Translations under genes and position numbers: made by a program
Notes under the pieces: generated by a model
The model's input: only the letters and a program-made list of their open reading frames with translations
Database searches by the model: none
Told to the model about the DNA's origin: nothing
Shown: positions 15,481 to 28,740 of the stretch, piece by piece
How the letters are laid out: each line of letters starts with the position of its first letter
Position numbering within the stretch: position 1 is the stretch's first letter
Origin: Chrysogorgia sp. JL179-B06
Taxonomy: Eukaryota > Cnidaria > Anthozoa > Scleralcyonacea > Chrysogorgiidae
DNA: 64,000 bases
Assembly (NCBI GenBank): GCA_035772405.1
Contig: JAYKKM010000028.1
Coordinates: forward strand, 62,001 to 126,000
Direction of reading: 5' to 3'

Positions 15481-16265
15481 ACATTTTTGCTACATTGCTA
15501 CATTGCAACATTGCATTGCTACATTGCAACATTGCATTGCTACATTGCAACATTTCATTGCTACATTGCAACATTGCATTGCTACATTGCAACATTGCAT
15601 TGCTACATTGCAACATTGCATTGCTACATTGCAACATTGCATTGCTACATTGCAACATTGCATTGCTACATTGCAACATTGCATTGCTACATTGCAACAT
15701 TGCATTGCTACATTGCAACATTGCATTGCTACATTGCAACATTGCATTGCTACATTGCAACATTGCATTGCTACATTGCAACATTGCAACATTGCATTGC
15801 TACATTGCAACATTGCAACATTGCATTGCTACATTGCAACATTGCATTGCTACATTGCTACATTGCATTGCTACATTGCAACATTGCATTGCTACATTGC
15901 AACATTGCATTGCTACATTGCAACATTGCATTGCTACATTGCAACATTGCATTGCTACATTGCAACATTTTTGCTACATTGCAACATTGCAACATTGCAT
16001 TGCTACATTGCAACATTGCATTGCTACATTGCAACATTGCATTGCTACATTGCAACATTGCATTGCTCCATTGCAACATTGCATTGCTACATTGCAACAT
16101 TGCAACATTGCATTGCTACATTGCAACATTGCAACATTGCATTGCTACATTGCAACATTGCAACATTGCATTGCTACATTGCAACATTGCGTTGCTACAT
16201 TGCTACATTGCATTGCTACATTGCAACATTGCATTGCTACATTGCAATTGCACATTGCATTGCAT
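15481..16265 (+). repeat. Mutated patch in the left arm
   Basis: Two similar lesions 484 bp apart, ACATTTTTGC at 15481 and 15965, suggest duplication of an already mutated unit. Single substitutions follow near 15555, 16078 (CTCCATTG) and 16191 (GCGTTGC), and the modules are disordered at 16247-16265. The flanking units are canonical. Confidence 0.8.
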
Positions 16266-18254
16266 TGCTACATTGCAACATTGCATTGCTACATTGCAAC
16301 ATTGCATTGCTACATTGCAACATTGCATTGCTACATTGCAACATTGCATTGCTACATTGCAACATTGCATTGCTACATTGCAACATTGCATTGCTACATT
16401 GCAACATTGCATTGCTACATTGCTACATTGCAACATTGCATTGCTACATTGCAACATTGCATTGCTACATTGCAACATTGCATTGCTACATTGCAACATT
16501 TCATTGCTACATTGCAACATTGCATTGCTACATTGCAACATTGCATTGCTACATTGCAACATTGCATTGCTACATTGCAACATTGCATTGCTACATTGCA
16601 ACATTGCATTGCTACATTGCAACATTGCATTGCTACATTGCAACATTGCATTGCTACATTGCAACATTGCATTGCTACATTGCAACATTGCATTGCTACA
16701 TTGCAACATTGCATTGCTACATTGCAACATTGCATTGCTACATTGCAACATTGCATTGCTACATTGCAACATTGCATTGCTACATTGCAACATTGCATTG
16801 CTACATTGCAACATTGCATTGCTACATTGCTACATTGCAACATTGCATTGCTACATTGCACAACATTGCATTGCTACATTGCAACATTGCATTGCTACAT
16901 TGCAACATTGCATTGCTACATTGCAACATTGCATTGCTACATTGCAACATTGCATTGCTACATTGCAACATTGCATTGCTACATTGCAACATTGCATTGC
17001 TACATTGCAACATTGCATTGCTACATTGCAACATTGCATTGCTACATTGCAACATTGCATTGCTACATTGCAACATTGCATTGCTACATTGCAACATTGC
17101 ATTGCTACATTGCAACATTGCAACATTGCATTGCTACATTGCAACATTGCAACATTGCATTGCTACATTGCAACATTGCATTGCTACATTGCAACATTGC
17201 ATTGCTACATTGCAACATTGCATTGCTACATTGCAACATTGCATTGCTACATTGCAACATTGCATTGCTACATTGCAACATTGCATTGCTACATTGCAAC
17301 ATTGTATTGCTACATTGCAACATTGCATTGCTACATTGCAACATTGCATTGCTACATTGCAACATTGCATTGCTACATTGCAACATTGCATTGCTACATT
17401 GCAACATTGCATTGCTACATTGCAACATTGCATTGCTACATTGCAACATTGCAACATTGCATTGCTACATTGCAACATTGCATTGCTACATTGCAACATT
17501 GCATTGCTACATTGCAACATTGCATTGCTACATTGCTACATTGCAACATTGCATTGCTACATTGCAACATTGCAACATTGCATTGCTACATTGCAACATT
17601 GCATTGCTACATTGCAACATTGCATTGCTACATTGCAACATTGCATTGCTACATTGCTACATTGCAACATTGCATTGCTACATTGCAACATTGCATTGCT
17701 ACATTGCAACATTGCATTGCTACATTGCAACATTGCATTGCTACATTGCAACATTGCATTGCTACATTGCAACATTGCATTGCTACATTGCAACATTGCA
17801 TTGCTACATTGCAACATTGCATTGCTACATTGCAACATTGCATTGCTACATTGCAACATTGCATTGCTACATTGCAACATTGCATTGCTACATTGCAACA
17901 TTGCATTGCTACATTGCAACATTGCAACATTGCATTGCTACATTGCTACATTGCTACATTGCATTGCTACATTGCTACATTGCAACATTGCATTGCTACA
18001 TTGCAACATTGCATTGCTACATTGCAACATTGCATTGCTACATTGCAACATTGCATTGCTACATTGCAACATTGCATTGCTACATTGCAACATTGCATTG
18101 CTACATTGCAACATTGCATTGCTACATTGCAACATTGCATTGCTACATTGCAACATTGCATTGCTACATTGCAACATTGCATTGCTACATTGCAACATTG
18201 CATTGCTACATTGCTACATTGCAACATTGCATTGCTACATTGCAACATTGCATT

Positions 18255-18745
18255 GCTACATTAATACATTGCTACGTTGAATTGCTACATTGCACTATTG
18301 CATTGCTACATTGCTACATTGCATTGCTACATTGCAACATTGCTACATTACATTGCTACATTGCTACATTGCAACATTGCAACATTGCATTGCTACATTG
18401 CAACATTGCAACATTGCATTGCTACATTGCATCATTGCATTGCTACATTGCAACTTTGCATTGCAACATTGCAACATTGCATTGCTACATTGCAACATTG
18501 CATTGCTACATTGCAACATTGCATTGCTACATTGCAACATTGCATTGCTACATTGCAACATTGCATTGCTACATTGCAACATTGCATTGCTACATTGCAA
18601 CATTGCATTGCTACATTGCAACATTGCATTGCTACATTGCAACATTGCATTGCTACATTGCAACATTGCATTGCTACATTGCAACATTGCAACATTGCAT
18701 TGCTACATTGCATCATTGAATTGCAACTTTGCATTGCAACATTGC
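18255..18745 (+). repeat. Strongly mutated patch with the first stop codon
   Basis: From 18261 the repeat reads CATTAATACATTG, followed by CTACGTTG, GAATTGC, GCACTATTG and several misplaced modules. The TAA here ends an open frame that had run from near base 1. A variant pair, GCATCATTG and CAACTTTGC, occurs at 18428-18460 and again at 18710-18735, so the patch has itself been duplicated at a spacing of about 280 bp. The mirrored interval (about 24.25-24.73 kb) is also mutated, but with different changes. Confidence 0.85.
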
Positions 18746-19949
18746 AACATTGCATTGCTACATTGCAACATTGCATTGCTACATTGCAACATTGCATTGC
18801 TACATTGCAACATTGCATTGCTACATTGCAACATTGCAACATTGCATTGCTACATTGCAACATTGCAACATTGCATTGCTACATTGCAACATTGCAACAT
18901 TGCATTGCTACATTGCAACATTGCATTGCTACATTGCAACATTGCATTGCTACATTGCAACATTGCATTGCTACATTGCAACATTGCATTGCTACATTGC
19001 AACATTGCATTGCTACATTGCAACATTGCATTGCTACATTGCAACATTGCATTGCTACATTGCAACATTGCATTGCTACATTGCAACATTGCATTGCTAC
19101 ATTGCAACATTGCATTGCTACATTGCAACATTGCATTGCTACATTGCTACATTGCAACATTGCATTGCTACATTGCAACATTGCATTGCTACATTGCAAC
19201 ATTGCATTGCTACATTGCAACATTGCATTGCTACATTGCAACATTGCATTGCTACATTGCAACATTGCATTGCTACATTGCAACATTGCATTGCTACATT
19301 GCAACATTGCATTGCTACATTGCAACATTGCATTGCTACATTGCAACATTGCATTGCTACATTGCAACATTGCATTGCTACATTGCAACATTGCATTGCT
19401 ACATTGCAACATTGCATTGCTACATTGCAACATTGCATTGCTACATTGCAACATTGCATTGCTACATTGCAACATTGCATTGCTACATTGCAACATTGCA
19501 TTGCTACATTGCAACATTGCATTGCTACATTGCAACATTGCATTGCTACATTGCTACATTGCAACATTGCATTGCTACATTGCAACATTGCATTGCTACA
19601 TTGCAACATTGCATTGCTACATTGCAACATTGCATTGCTACATTGCAACATTGCATTGCTACATTGCAACATTGCATTGCTACATTGCAACATTGCATTG
19701 CTACATTGCAACATTGCATTGCTACATTGCAACATTGCATTGCTACATTGCAACATTGCATTGCTACATTGCAACATTGCATTGCTACATTGCAACATTG
19801 CATTGCTACATTGCAACATTGCATTGCTACATTGCAACATTGCAACATTGCATTGCTACATTGCAACATTGCAACATTGCATTGCTACATTGCAACATTG
19901 CATTGCTACATTGCAACATTGCATTGCTACATTGCAACATTGCATTGCT

Positions 19950-22170
19950 ACATTGCTACATTGCATTGCTACATTGCAACATTACATTGCTACATTGCAA
20001 CATTGCATTGCTACATTGCAACATTGCATTGCTAATTGCAACATTGCATTGCTACATTGCAACATTGCATTGCTACATTGCAACATTGCATTGCTACATT
20101 GCAACATTGCATTGCTACATTGCAACATTGCATTGCTACATTGCAACATTGCAACATTGCATTGCTACATTGCAAATTGCAACATTGCATTGCTACATTG
20201 CAACATTGCAACATTGCATTGCTACATTGCAACATTGCATTGCTACATTGCAACATTGCATTGCTACATTGCAACATTGCATTGCTACATTGCAACATTG
20301 CATTGCTACATTGCAACATTGCATTGCTACATTGCAACATTGCATTGCTACATTGCAACATTGCATTGCTACATTGCAACATTGATTGCTACATTGCAAC
20401 ATTGCATTGCTACATTGCAACATTGCATTGCTACATTGCAACATTGCATTGCTACATTGCAACATTGCATTGCTACATTGCAACATTGCATTGCTACATT
20501 GCAACATTGCATTGCTACATTGCAACATTGCATTGCTACATTGCAACATTGCATTGCTACATTGCAACATTGCATTGCTACATTGCAACATTGCATTGCT
20601 ACATTGCAACATTGCATTGCTACATTGCAACATTGCATTGCTACATTGCAACATTGCAGTGCTACATTGCAACATTGCATTGCTACATTGCATTGCATTG
20701 CATTGCAACATTGCATTGCTACATTGCAACATTGCATTGCTACATTGCAACATTGCATTGCTACATTGCAACATTGCATGCTACATTGCAACATTGCATT
20801 GCTACATTGCAACATTGCATTGCTACATTGCAACATTGCATTGCTACATTGCAACATTGCATTGCATTGCTACATTGCAACATTGCATTGCTACATTGCA
20901 ACATTGCATTGCTACATTGCAACATTGCATTGCTACATTGCAACATTGCATTGCTACATTGCAACATTGCATTGCTACATTGCAACATTGCATTGCTACA
21001 TTGCAACATTGCATTGCTACATTGCAACATTGCATTGCTACATTGCAACATTGCATTGCTACATTGCAACATTGCATTGCTACATTGCAACATTGCATTG
21101 CTACATTGCAACATTGCATTGCTACATTGCAACATTGCAACATTGCTACATTGCAACATTGCATTGCTACATTGCAACATTGCATTGCTACATTGCAACA
21201 TTGCATTGCACATTGCAACATTGCATTGCTACATTGCAACATTGCATTGCTACAACATTGCATTGCTACATTGCAACATTGCATTGCTACATTGCAACAT
21301 TGCATTGCTACATTGCAACATTGCATTGCTACATTGCAACATTGCATTGCTACATTGCAACATTGCATTGCTACATTGCAACATTGCATTGCTACATTGC
21401 AACATTGCATTGCTACATTGCAACATTGCATTGCTACATTGCAACATTGCATTGCTACATTGCAACATTGCAATGCAATGTACATTGCAATGTAGCAATG
21501 CAATGTTGCAATGTAATGCAATGTTGCAATTAGCAATGCAATGTTGCAATGTAGCAATGCAATGTTGCAATGTAGCAATGCAATGTTGCAATGTAGCAAT
21601 GCAATGTTGCAATGTAGCAATGTTGCAATGTACAATGCAATGTTGCAATGTAGCAATGCAATGTTGCAATGTAGCAATGCAATGTTGCAATGTAGCAATG
21701 CAATGTTCAATGTAGCAATGCAATGTGCAATGTAGCAATGCAATTTGCAATGTAGCAATGCAATGTTGCAATGTAGCAATGCAATGTTGCAATGTAGCAA
21801 TGTGCAATGCAAGTTGCAATGTAGCAATGCAATTGCAATGTAGCAATGCAATGTTGCAATGTAGCAATGCAATTGCAATGTAGCAATGCAATGTTGCAAT
21901 GTAGCAATGCAATGTTGCAATGTAGCAATGCAATGTCAATGTAGCAATGCAATGTTGCAATGTAGCAAACATGTTGCAATGTAGCAATGCAATGTTGCAA
22001 TGTAGCAATGCAATGTTGCAATGTAGCAATGCAATGTTGCAATGTAGCAATGCAATGTTGCAATTTGCAATGTAGCAATGCAATGTTGCAATGTAGCAAT
22101 GCAATGTTGCAATGTAGCAATGCAATGTTGCAATGTAGCAATGCAATGCAATTTAGCAATGCATGTTGCA
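19950..22170. repeat. Indel-rich zone around the inversion axis
   Basis: The satellite continues, but many units have small deletions or insertions not explained by whole-module changes: CTAATTGC near 20034, GCAAATTGC near 20171, CATTGATTG near 20383, GCAGTGC near 20657, GCATGC near 20778, GCACATTG near 21207 and CTACAACATTG near 21252. After the axis come TGTAATGC near 21513, GTACAATG near 21629, GTTCAATG near 21706, GTGCAATG near 21725, GCAAGTTGC near 21809, CAAACATG near 21966 and GCATGTTG near 22161. The pattern becomes canonical again just after 22170. Confidence 0.88.
21466..21494. other. Inversion axis with three overlapping palindromes
   Basis: Repeat orientation changes here with no unique spacer. 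Three perfect palindromes overlap: CATTGCAATG at 21466-21475, CAATGTACATTG at 21476-21487 and TACATTGCAATGTA at 21481-21494. Read left to right, the strand flips at about 21470, flips back for a few bases at about 21481 and flips finally at about 21488. Each palindrome is what a forward CATTG-type module joined to its own reverse complement gives. The location agrees with the axis predicted from distant mirrored landmarks (about 21474-21494). Confidence 0.9.
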
Positions 22171-24539
22171 ATGTAGCAATGCAATGTTGCAATGTAGCAA
22201 TGCAATGTTGCAATGTAGCAATGCAATGTTGCAATGTAGCAATGCAATGTTGCAATGTAGCAATGCAATGTTGCAATGTAGCAATGCAATGTTGCAATGT
22301 AGCAATGCAATGTTGCAATGTAGCAATGCAATGTAGCAATGTAGCAATGCAATGTTGCAATGTAGCAATGCAATGTTGCAATGTAGCAATGCAATGTTGC
22401 AATGTAGCAATGCAATGTTGCAATGTAGCAATGCAATGTTGCAATGTAGCAATGCAATGTTGCAATGTAGCAATGTAGCAATGCAATGTTGCAATGTAGC
22501 AATGCAATGTTGCAATGTAGCAATGCAATGTTGCAATATTGCAATGTTGCAATGTAGCAATGCAATGTTGCAATGTAGCAATGCAATGTTGCAATGTAGC
22601 AATGCAATGTTGCAATGTAGCAATGCAATGTTGCAATGTAGCAATGCAATGTTGCAATGTAGCAATGCAATGTTGCAATGTAGCAATGCAATGTTGCAAT
22701 GTAGCAATGCAATGTTGCAATGTAGCAATGCAATGTTGCAATGCAATGTTGCAATGTTGCAATGTTGCAATGTAGCAATGCAATGTTGCAATGTAGCAAT
22801 GCAATGTTGCAATGTAGCAATGCAATGTTGCAATGTAGCAATGCAATGTTGCAATGTAGCAATGCAATGTTGCAATGTAGCAATGCAATGTTGCAATGTT
22901 GCAATGTAGCACAATGCAATGTTGCAATGTAGCAATGCAATGTTGCAATGTAGCAATGCAATGCAATGTTGCAATGTAGCAATGCAATGTTGCAATGTAG
23001 CAATGCAATGTTGCAATGTAGCAATGCAATGTTGCAATGTAGCAATGCAATGTTGCAATGTAGCAATGCAATGTTGCAATGTAGCAATGCAATGTTGCAA
23101 TGTAGCAATGCAATGTTGCAATGTAGCAATGCAATGTTGCAATGTAGCAATGCAATGTTGCAATGTAGCAATGCAATGTTGCAATGTAGCAATGCAATGT
23201 TGCAATGTAGCAATGCAATCAATGTTGCAATGTAGCAATGCAATGTTGCAATGTAGCAATGCAATGTTGCAATGTAGCAATGCAATGTTGCAATGTAGCA
23301 ATGCAATGTTGCAATGTAGCAATGCAATGTTGCAATGTAGCAATGCAATGTTGCAATGTAGCAATGCAATGTTGCAATGTAGCAATGCAATGTTGCAATG
23401 TAGCAATGTAGCAATGCAATGTTGCAATGTAGCAATGCAATGTTGCAATGTAGCAATGCAATGTTGCAATGTAGCAATGCAATGTTGCAATGTAGCAATG
23501 CAATGTTGCAATGTAGCAATGCAATGTTGCAATGTAGCAATGCAATGTTGCAATGTAGCAATGCAATGTTGCAATGTAGCAATGCAATGCAATGTTGCAA
23601 TGTAGCAATGCAATGTTGCAATGTAGCAATGCAATGTTGCAATGTAGCAATGCAATGTTGCAATGTAGCAATGCAATGTTGCAATGTAGCAATGCAATGT
23701 TGCAATGTAGCAATGCAATGTTGCAATGTAGCAATGCAATGTTGCAATGTAGCAATGCAATGTTGCAATGTAGCAATGCAATGTTGCAATGTAGCAATGC
23801 AATGCAATGTAGCAATGCAATGTAGCAATGTAGCAATGCAATGTTGCAATGTAGCAATGCAATGTTGCAATGTAGCAATGCAATGTTGCAATGTAGCAAT
23901 GCAATGTTGCAATGTAGCAATGCAATGTTGCAATGTAGCAATGCAATGTTGCAATGTAGCAATGCAATGTTGCAATGTAGCAATGCAATGTTGCAATGTA
24001 GCAATGCAATGTTGCAATGTAGCAATGCAATGTTGCAATGTAGCAATGCAATGTTGCAATGTAGCAATGCAATGTTGCAATGTTGCAATGTAGCAATGCA
24101 ATGTAGCAATGTTGCAATGTAGCAATGCAATGTTGCAATGTTGCAATGTAGCAATGCAATGTTGCAATGTAGCAATGCAATGTTGCAATGTAGCAATGCA
24201 ATGTTGCAATGTAGCAATGCAATGTTGCAATGTAGCAATGCAATGTTGCAATGTAGCAATGCAATGTTGCAATGTAGCAATGCAATGTTGCAATGTTGCA
24301 ATGTAGCAATGCAATGTTGCAATGTAGCAATGCAATGTTGCAATGTAGCAATGCAATGTTGCAATGTAGCAATGCAATGTTGCAATGTAGCAATGCAATG
24401 TTGCAATGTAGCAATGCAATGTTGCAATGTAGCAATGCAATGTTGCAATGTAGCAATGCAATGTTGCAATGTAGCAATGCAATGTTGCAATGTAGCAATG
24501 CAATGTTGCAATGTAGCAATGCAATGTTGCAATGTAGCA
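22171..24539 (-). repeat. Regular inner right-arm array
   Basis: Mostly canonical reverse-complement units in runs of 8 to 19, with occasional CAATGCAATGCAATG joins (for example 22741, 22957, 23585 and 23800) and one 3-bp loss near 23219. The 19-unit stretch at about 23412-23820 corresponds to the 19-unit run at about 19148-19546 in the left arm. Confidence 0.82.
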
Positions 24540-25050
24540 ATGCAATATTGCAATGTAGCAATGCATTGTTGCAATGTTGCAATGCAGCACTGCAATGTTG
24601 CAATGTAGAAATTTTGCAATGTAGCAATGCAATGTTGCAATGTAGCAGTGGAATGCTGCAATGTAGCAATGCAATGTTGCAATGTAGCAATGCAATGTTG
24701 CAATGCAATGTAGCAATGCAATGTTGCAATGTAGCAATGCAATGTTGCAATGTAGCAATGCAATGCAATGCAATGTAGCAATGCAATGTTGCAATGTAGC
24801 AATGCAATGTTGCAATGTAGCAATGCAATGTTGCAATGTAGCAATGCAATGTTGCAATGTAGCAATGCAATGTTGCAATGTAGCAATGCAATGTTGCAAT
24901 GTAGCACTGCAATGTTGCAATGTAGAAATTTTGCAATGTAGCAATGCAATGTTGCAATGTAGCAGTGGAATGGTGCAATGTAGCAATGCAATGTTGTAAT
25001 GTAGCAATGTAGCAATGCAATGTTGTAATGTAGCAATGTAGCAATGCAAT
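24540..25050 (-). repeat. Mutated patch present as two copies, 317 bp apart
   Basis: A distinctive series of variants, GCACTGC, then GTAGAAATTTTGC, then GCAGTGGAATG, occurs at about 24586-24656 and again at about 24904-24973, with the GTAGAAATTTT element starting at 24605 and 24922. A mutated cassette was thus duplicated together with about 12 normal units. Further changes (TTGTAATG twice, 24993-25030) follow. Confidence 0.85.
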
Positions 25051-28000
25051 GTTGCAATGTTGCAATGTAGCAATGCAATGTTGCAATGTAGCAATGCAAT
25101 GTTGCAATGTAGCAATGCAATGTTGCAATGTAGCAATGCAATGTTGCAATGTAGCAATGCAATGTTGCAATGTAGCAATGCAATGTTGCAATGTAGCAAT
25201 GCAATGCAATGTTGCAATGTAGCAATGCAATGTTGCAATGTAGCAATGCAATGTTGCAATGTAGCAATGCAATGTTGCAATGTAGCAATGCAATGTTGCA
25301 ATGTAGCAATGCAATGTTGCAATGTAGCAATGTAGCAATGCAATGTTGCAATGTAGCAATGCAATGTTGCAATGTAGCAATGCAATGTTGCAATGTAGCA
25401 ATGCAATGTTGCAATGTTGCAATGTAGCAATGCAATGTTGCAATGCAATGTTGCAATGTAGCAATGCAATGTTGCAATGTAGCAATGCAATGTTGCAATG
25501 TAGCAATGCAATGTTGCAATGTAGCAATGCAATGTGCAATGTTGCAATGTAGCGATGCAATGTTGCAATGTAGCAATGCAATGTTGCAATGTAGCAATGC
25601 AATGTTGCAATGTAGCAATGCAATGTTGCAATGTAACTATGCAATGTTGCAATGTAGCAATGCAATGTTGCAATGTAGCAATGTAATGTTGCAATGTAGC
25701 AATGCAATGTTGCAATGTAGCAATGCAATGTTGCAATGTAGCAATGCAATGTTGCAATGTAGCAATGCAATGTTGCAATGTAGCAATGCAATGTTGCAAT
25801 GTAGCAATGCAATGTTGCAATGTAGCAATGCAATGTTGCAATGTAGCAATGCAATGTAGCAATGCAATGCAATGTTGCAATGTAGCAATGCAATGTTGCA
25901 ATGTAGCAATGCAATGTTGCAATGTAGCAATGCAATGTTGCAATGTAGCAATGCAATGTTGCAATGTAGCAATGCAATGTTGCAATGTAGCAATGCAATG
26001 TTGCAATGTAGCAATGCAATGTTGCAATGTAGCAATGCAATGTTGCAATGTAGCAATGCAATGTTGCAATGTAGCAATGCAATGTTGCAATGTAGCAATG
26101 CAATGTTGCAATGTAGCAATGCAATGTTGCAATGTAGCAATGCAATGTGCAATGTAGCAATGTAGCAATGCAATGTTGCAATGTAGCAATGCAATGTTGC
26201 AATGTAGCAATGCAATGTTGCAATGTAGCAATGCAATGTTGCAATGTAGCAATGCAATGTTGCAATGTAGCAATGCAATGTTGCAATGTAGCAATGCAAT
26301 GTTGCAATGTAGCAATGCAATGTTGCAATGTAGCAATGCAATGTTGCAATGCAATGTAGCAATGCAATGTTGCAATGTAGCAATGCAATGTTGCAATGTA
26401 GCAATGCAATGTTGCAATGTAGCAATGCAATGTTGCAATGTAGCAATGCAATGTTGCAATGTAGCAATGCAATGTTGCAATGTAGCAATGCAATGTTGCA
26501 ATGTAGCAATGCAAATTTGCAATGTAGCAATGCAATGTTGCAATGTAGCAATGCAATGTTGCAATGTAGCAATGTAGCAATGCAATGTAGCAATGTAGCA
26601 ATGCAATGTTGCAATGTAGCAATGCAATGTTGCAATGTAGCAATGCAATGTTGCAATGTAGCAATGCAATGTTGCAATGTAGCAATGCAATGTTGCAATG
26701 TAGCAATGCAATGTTGCAATGTAGCAATGCAATGTTGCAATGTAGCAATGCAATGTTGCAATGTAGCAATGCAATGTTGCAATGTAGCAATGCAATGTTG
26801 CAATGTAGCAATGCAATGCAATGTTGCAATGTAGCAATGCAATGTTGCAATGTTGCAATGTAGCAATGTGCAATGTTGCAATGTTGCAATGTAGCAATGC
26901 AATGTTGCAATGTAGCAATGCAATGTTGCAATGTAGCAATGCAATGTTGCAATGTAGCAATGCAATGTTGCAATGTAGCAATGCAATGTTGCAATGTAGC
27001 AATGCAATGTTGCAATGTAGCAATGCAATGTTGCAATGTAGCAATGCAATGCAATGTAGCAATGTAGCAATGCAATGTTGCAATGTAGCAATGCAATGTT
27101 GCAATGTAGCAATGCAATGTTGCAATGTAGCAATGCAATGTTGCAATGTAGCAATGCAATGTTGCAATGTAGCAATGCAATGTTGCAATGTAGCAATGTT
27201 GCAATGTTGCAATGTAGCAATGCAATGTTGCAATGGAGCAATGCAATGTTGCAATGTAGCAATGCAATGTTGCAATGTAGCAATGCAATGTTGCAATGTA
27301 GCAATGCAATGTTGCAATGTAGCAATGCAATGTTGCAATGTAGCAATGCAATGTTGCAATGTAGCAATGCAATGTTGCAATGTAGCAATGCAATGTTGCA
27401 ATGTAGCAATGCAATGTTGCAATGTAGCAATGCAATGTTGCAATGTAGCAATGCAATGTTGCAATGTAGCAATGCAATGTTGCAATGTAGCAATGTAGCA
27501 ATGTTGCAATGTAGCAATGCAATGTTGCAATGTAGCAATGCAATGTTGCAATGTAGCAATGCAATGTTGCAATGTAGCAATGCAATGTTGCAATGTAGCA
27601 ATGCAATGTTGCAATGTAGCAATGCAATGTTGCAATGTAGCAATGCAATGTTGCAATGTAGCAATGCAATGTTGCAATGTAGCAATGCAATGTTGCAATG
27701 TAGCAATGCAATGTTGCAATGTAGCAATGCAATGTTGCAATGTAGCAATGCAATGTTGCAATGTAGCAATGCAATGTTGCAATGTAGCAATGCAATGTTG
27801 CAATGTAGCAATGCAATGTTGCAATGTAGCAATGCAATGTTGCAATGTAGCAATGCAATGTTGCAATGTAGCAATGCAATGCAATGTAGCAATGCAATGT
27901 TGCAATGTAGCAATGCAATGTTGCAATGTAGCAATGCAATGTTGCAATGTAGCAATGCAATGTTGCAATGTAGCAATGTAGCAATGCAATGTTGCAATGT

Positions 28001-28639
28001 AGCAATGCAATGTTGCAATGTAGCAATGCAATGTTGCAATGTAGCAATGCAATGTTGCAATGTAGCAATGCAATGTTGCAATGTAACAATGCAATGTTGC
28101 AATGTAGCAATGCAATGTTGCAATGTAGCAATGCAATGTTGCAATGTAGCAATGCAATGTTGCAATGTAGCAATGCAATGTTGCAATGTAGCAATGCAAT
28201 GTTGCAATGTAGCAATGCAATGTTGCAATGTAGCAATGCAATGTTGCAATGTAGCAATGCAATGTTGCAATGTAGCAATGCAATGTTGCAATGTAGCAAT
28301 GCAATGTTGCAATGTAGCAATGCAATGTTGCAATGTAGCAATGCAATGTTGCAATGTAGCAATGCAATGTTGCAATGTTGCAATGTAGCAATGCAATGTT
28401 GCAATGTAGCAATGCAATGTTGCAATGTAGCAATGCAATGTTGCAATGTAGCAATGCAATGTTGCAATGTAGCAATGTAATGTTGCAATGTAGCAATGCA
28501 ATGTTGCAATGTAGCAATGCAATGTTGCAATGTAGCAATGCAATGTTGCAATGTAGCAATGCAATGTTGCAATGTAGCAATGCAATGTTGCAATGTAGCA
28601 ATGCAATGTTGCAATGTAGCAATGCAATGTTGCAATGTA

Positions 28640-28740
28640 GCAATGTAGCAATGCAATGTAGCAATTTTGCAATGTAGCAATGCAATGTTGCTATGTTGCA
28701 ATGTGTCAATGCAATGTTGCAATGTAGCAATGCAATGTAG
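28640..28740 (-). repeat. Mutated cassette A in the right arm
   Basis: Units altered to GCAATTTTGC, TTGCTATGTTGC and GTGTCAATGC (about 28660-28712). The same three changes in the same order recur at about 37108-37188. The mirrored left-arm interval (about 14.25-14.35 kb) contains only canonical 29-bp units, so these mutations are private to this arm. Confidence 0.85.

Larger units (their letters stand above)
1..21470 (+). repeat. Left arm of 21-bp satellite array
   Basis: Seen directly: continuous head-to-tail copies of a 21-bp unit made of CTACATTG + CAACATTG + CATTG. All three modules end in CATTG and differ only in the prefix (CTA, CAA or none). Length variants are module gains or losses: 29 bp by an extra CAACATTG or CTACATTG, 16 bp by loss of the CATTG pentamer, 13 bp by loss of CAACATTG, plus a 24-bp form with CTA doubled. 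The consensus unit is 8/21 G+C, with 5 C to 3 G on this strand. No unique sequence interrupts the arm. The array is already in phase at base 1, so it continues beyond the window. The CTACATTG strand reads as heptads such as [14 protein letters not shown] and QHCIATL with no stops, which explains the giant open frames; I see no start context, intron or domain suggesting a gene. Confidence 0.98.

Noticed and set aside
6..18719. Giant open frame of more than 6,200 codons, with parallel ones in the other frames
   Set aside because: Three frames of the same strand are open together solely because the 21-bp unit lacks stops. There is no domain, codon bias or start context, and the frames end where the repeat mutates.
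21466..21494. Rho-independent terminator or replication origin at the palindromes
   Set aside because: No T-tract and no unique sequence; the palindromes are a direct product of joining opposite repeat orientations.
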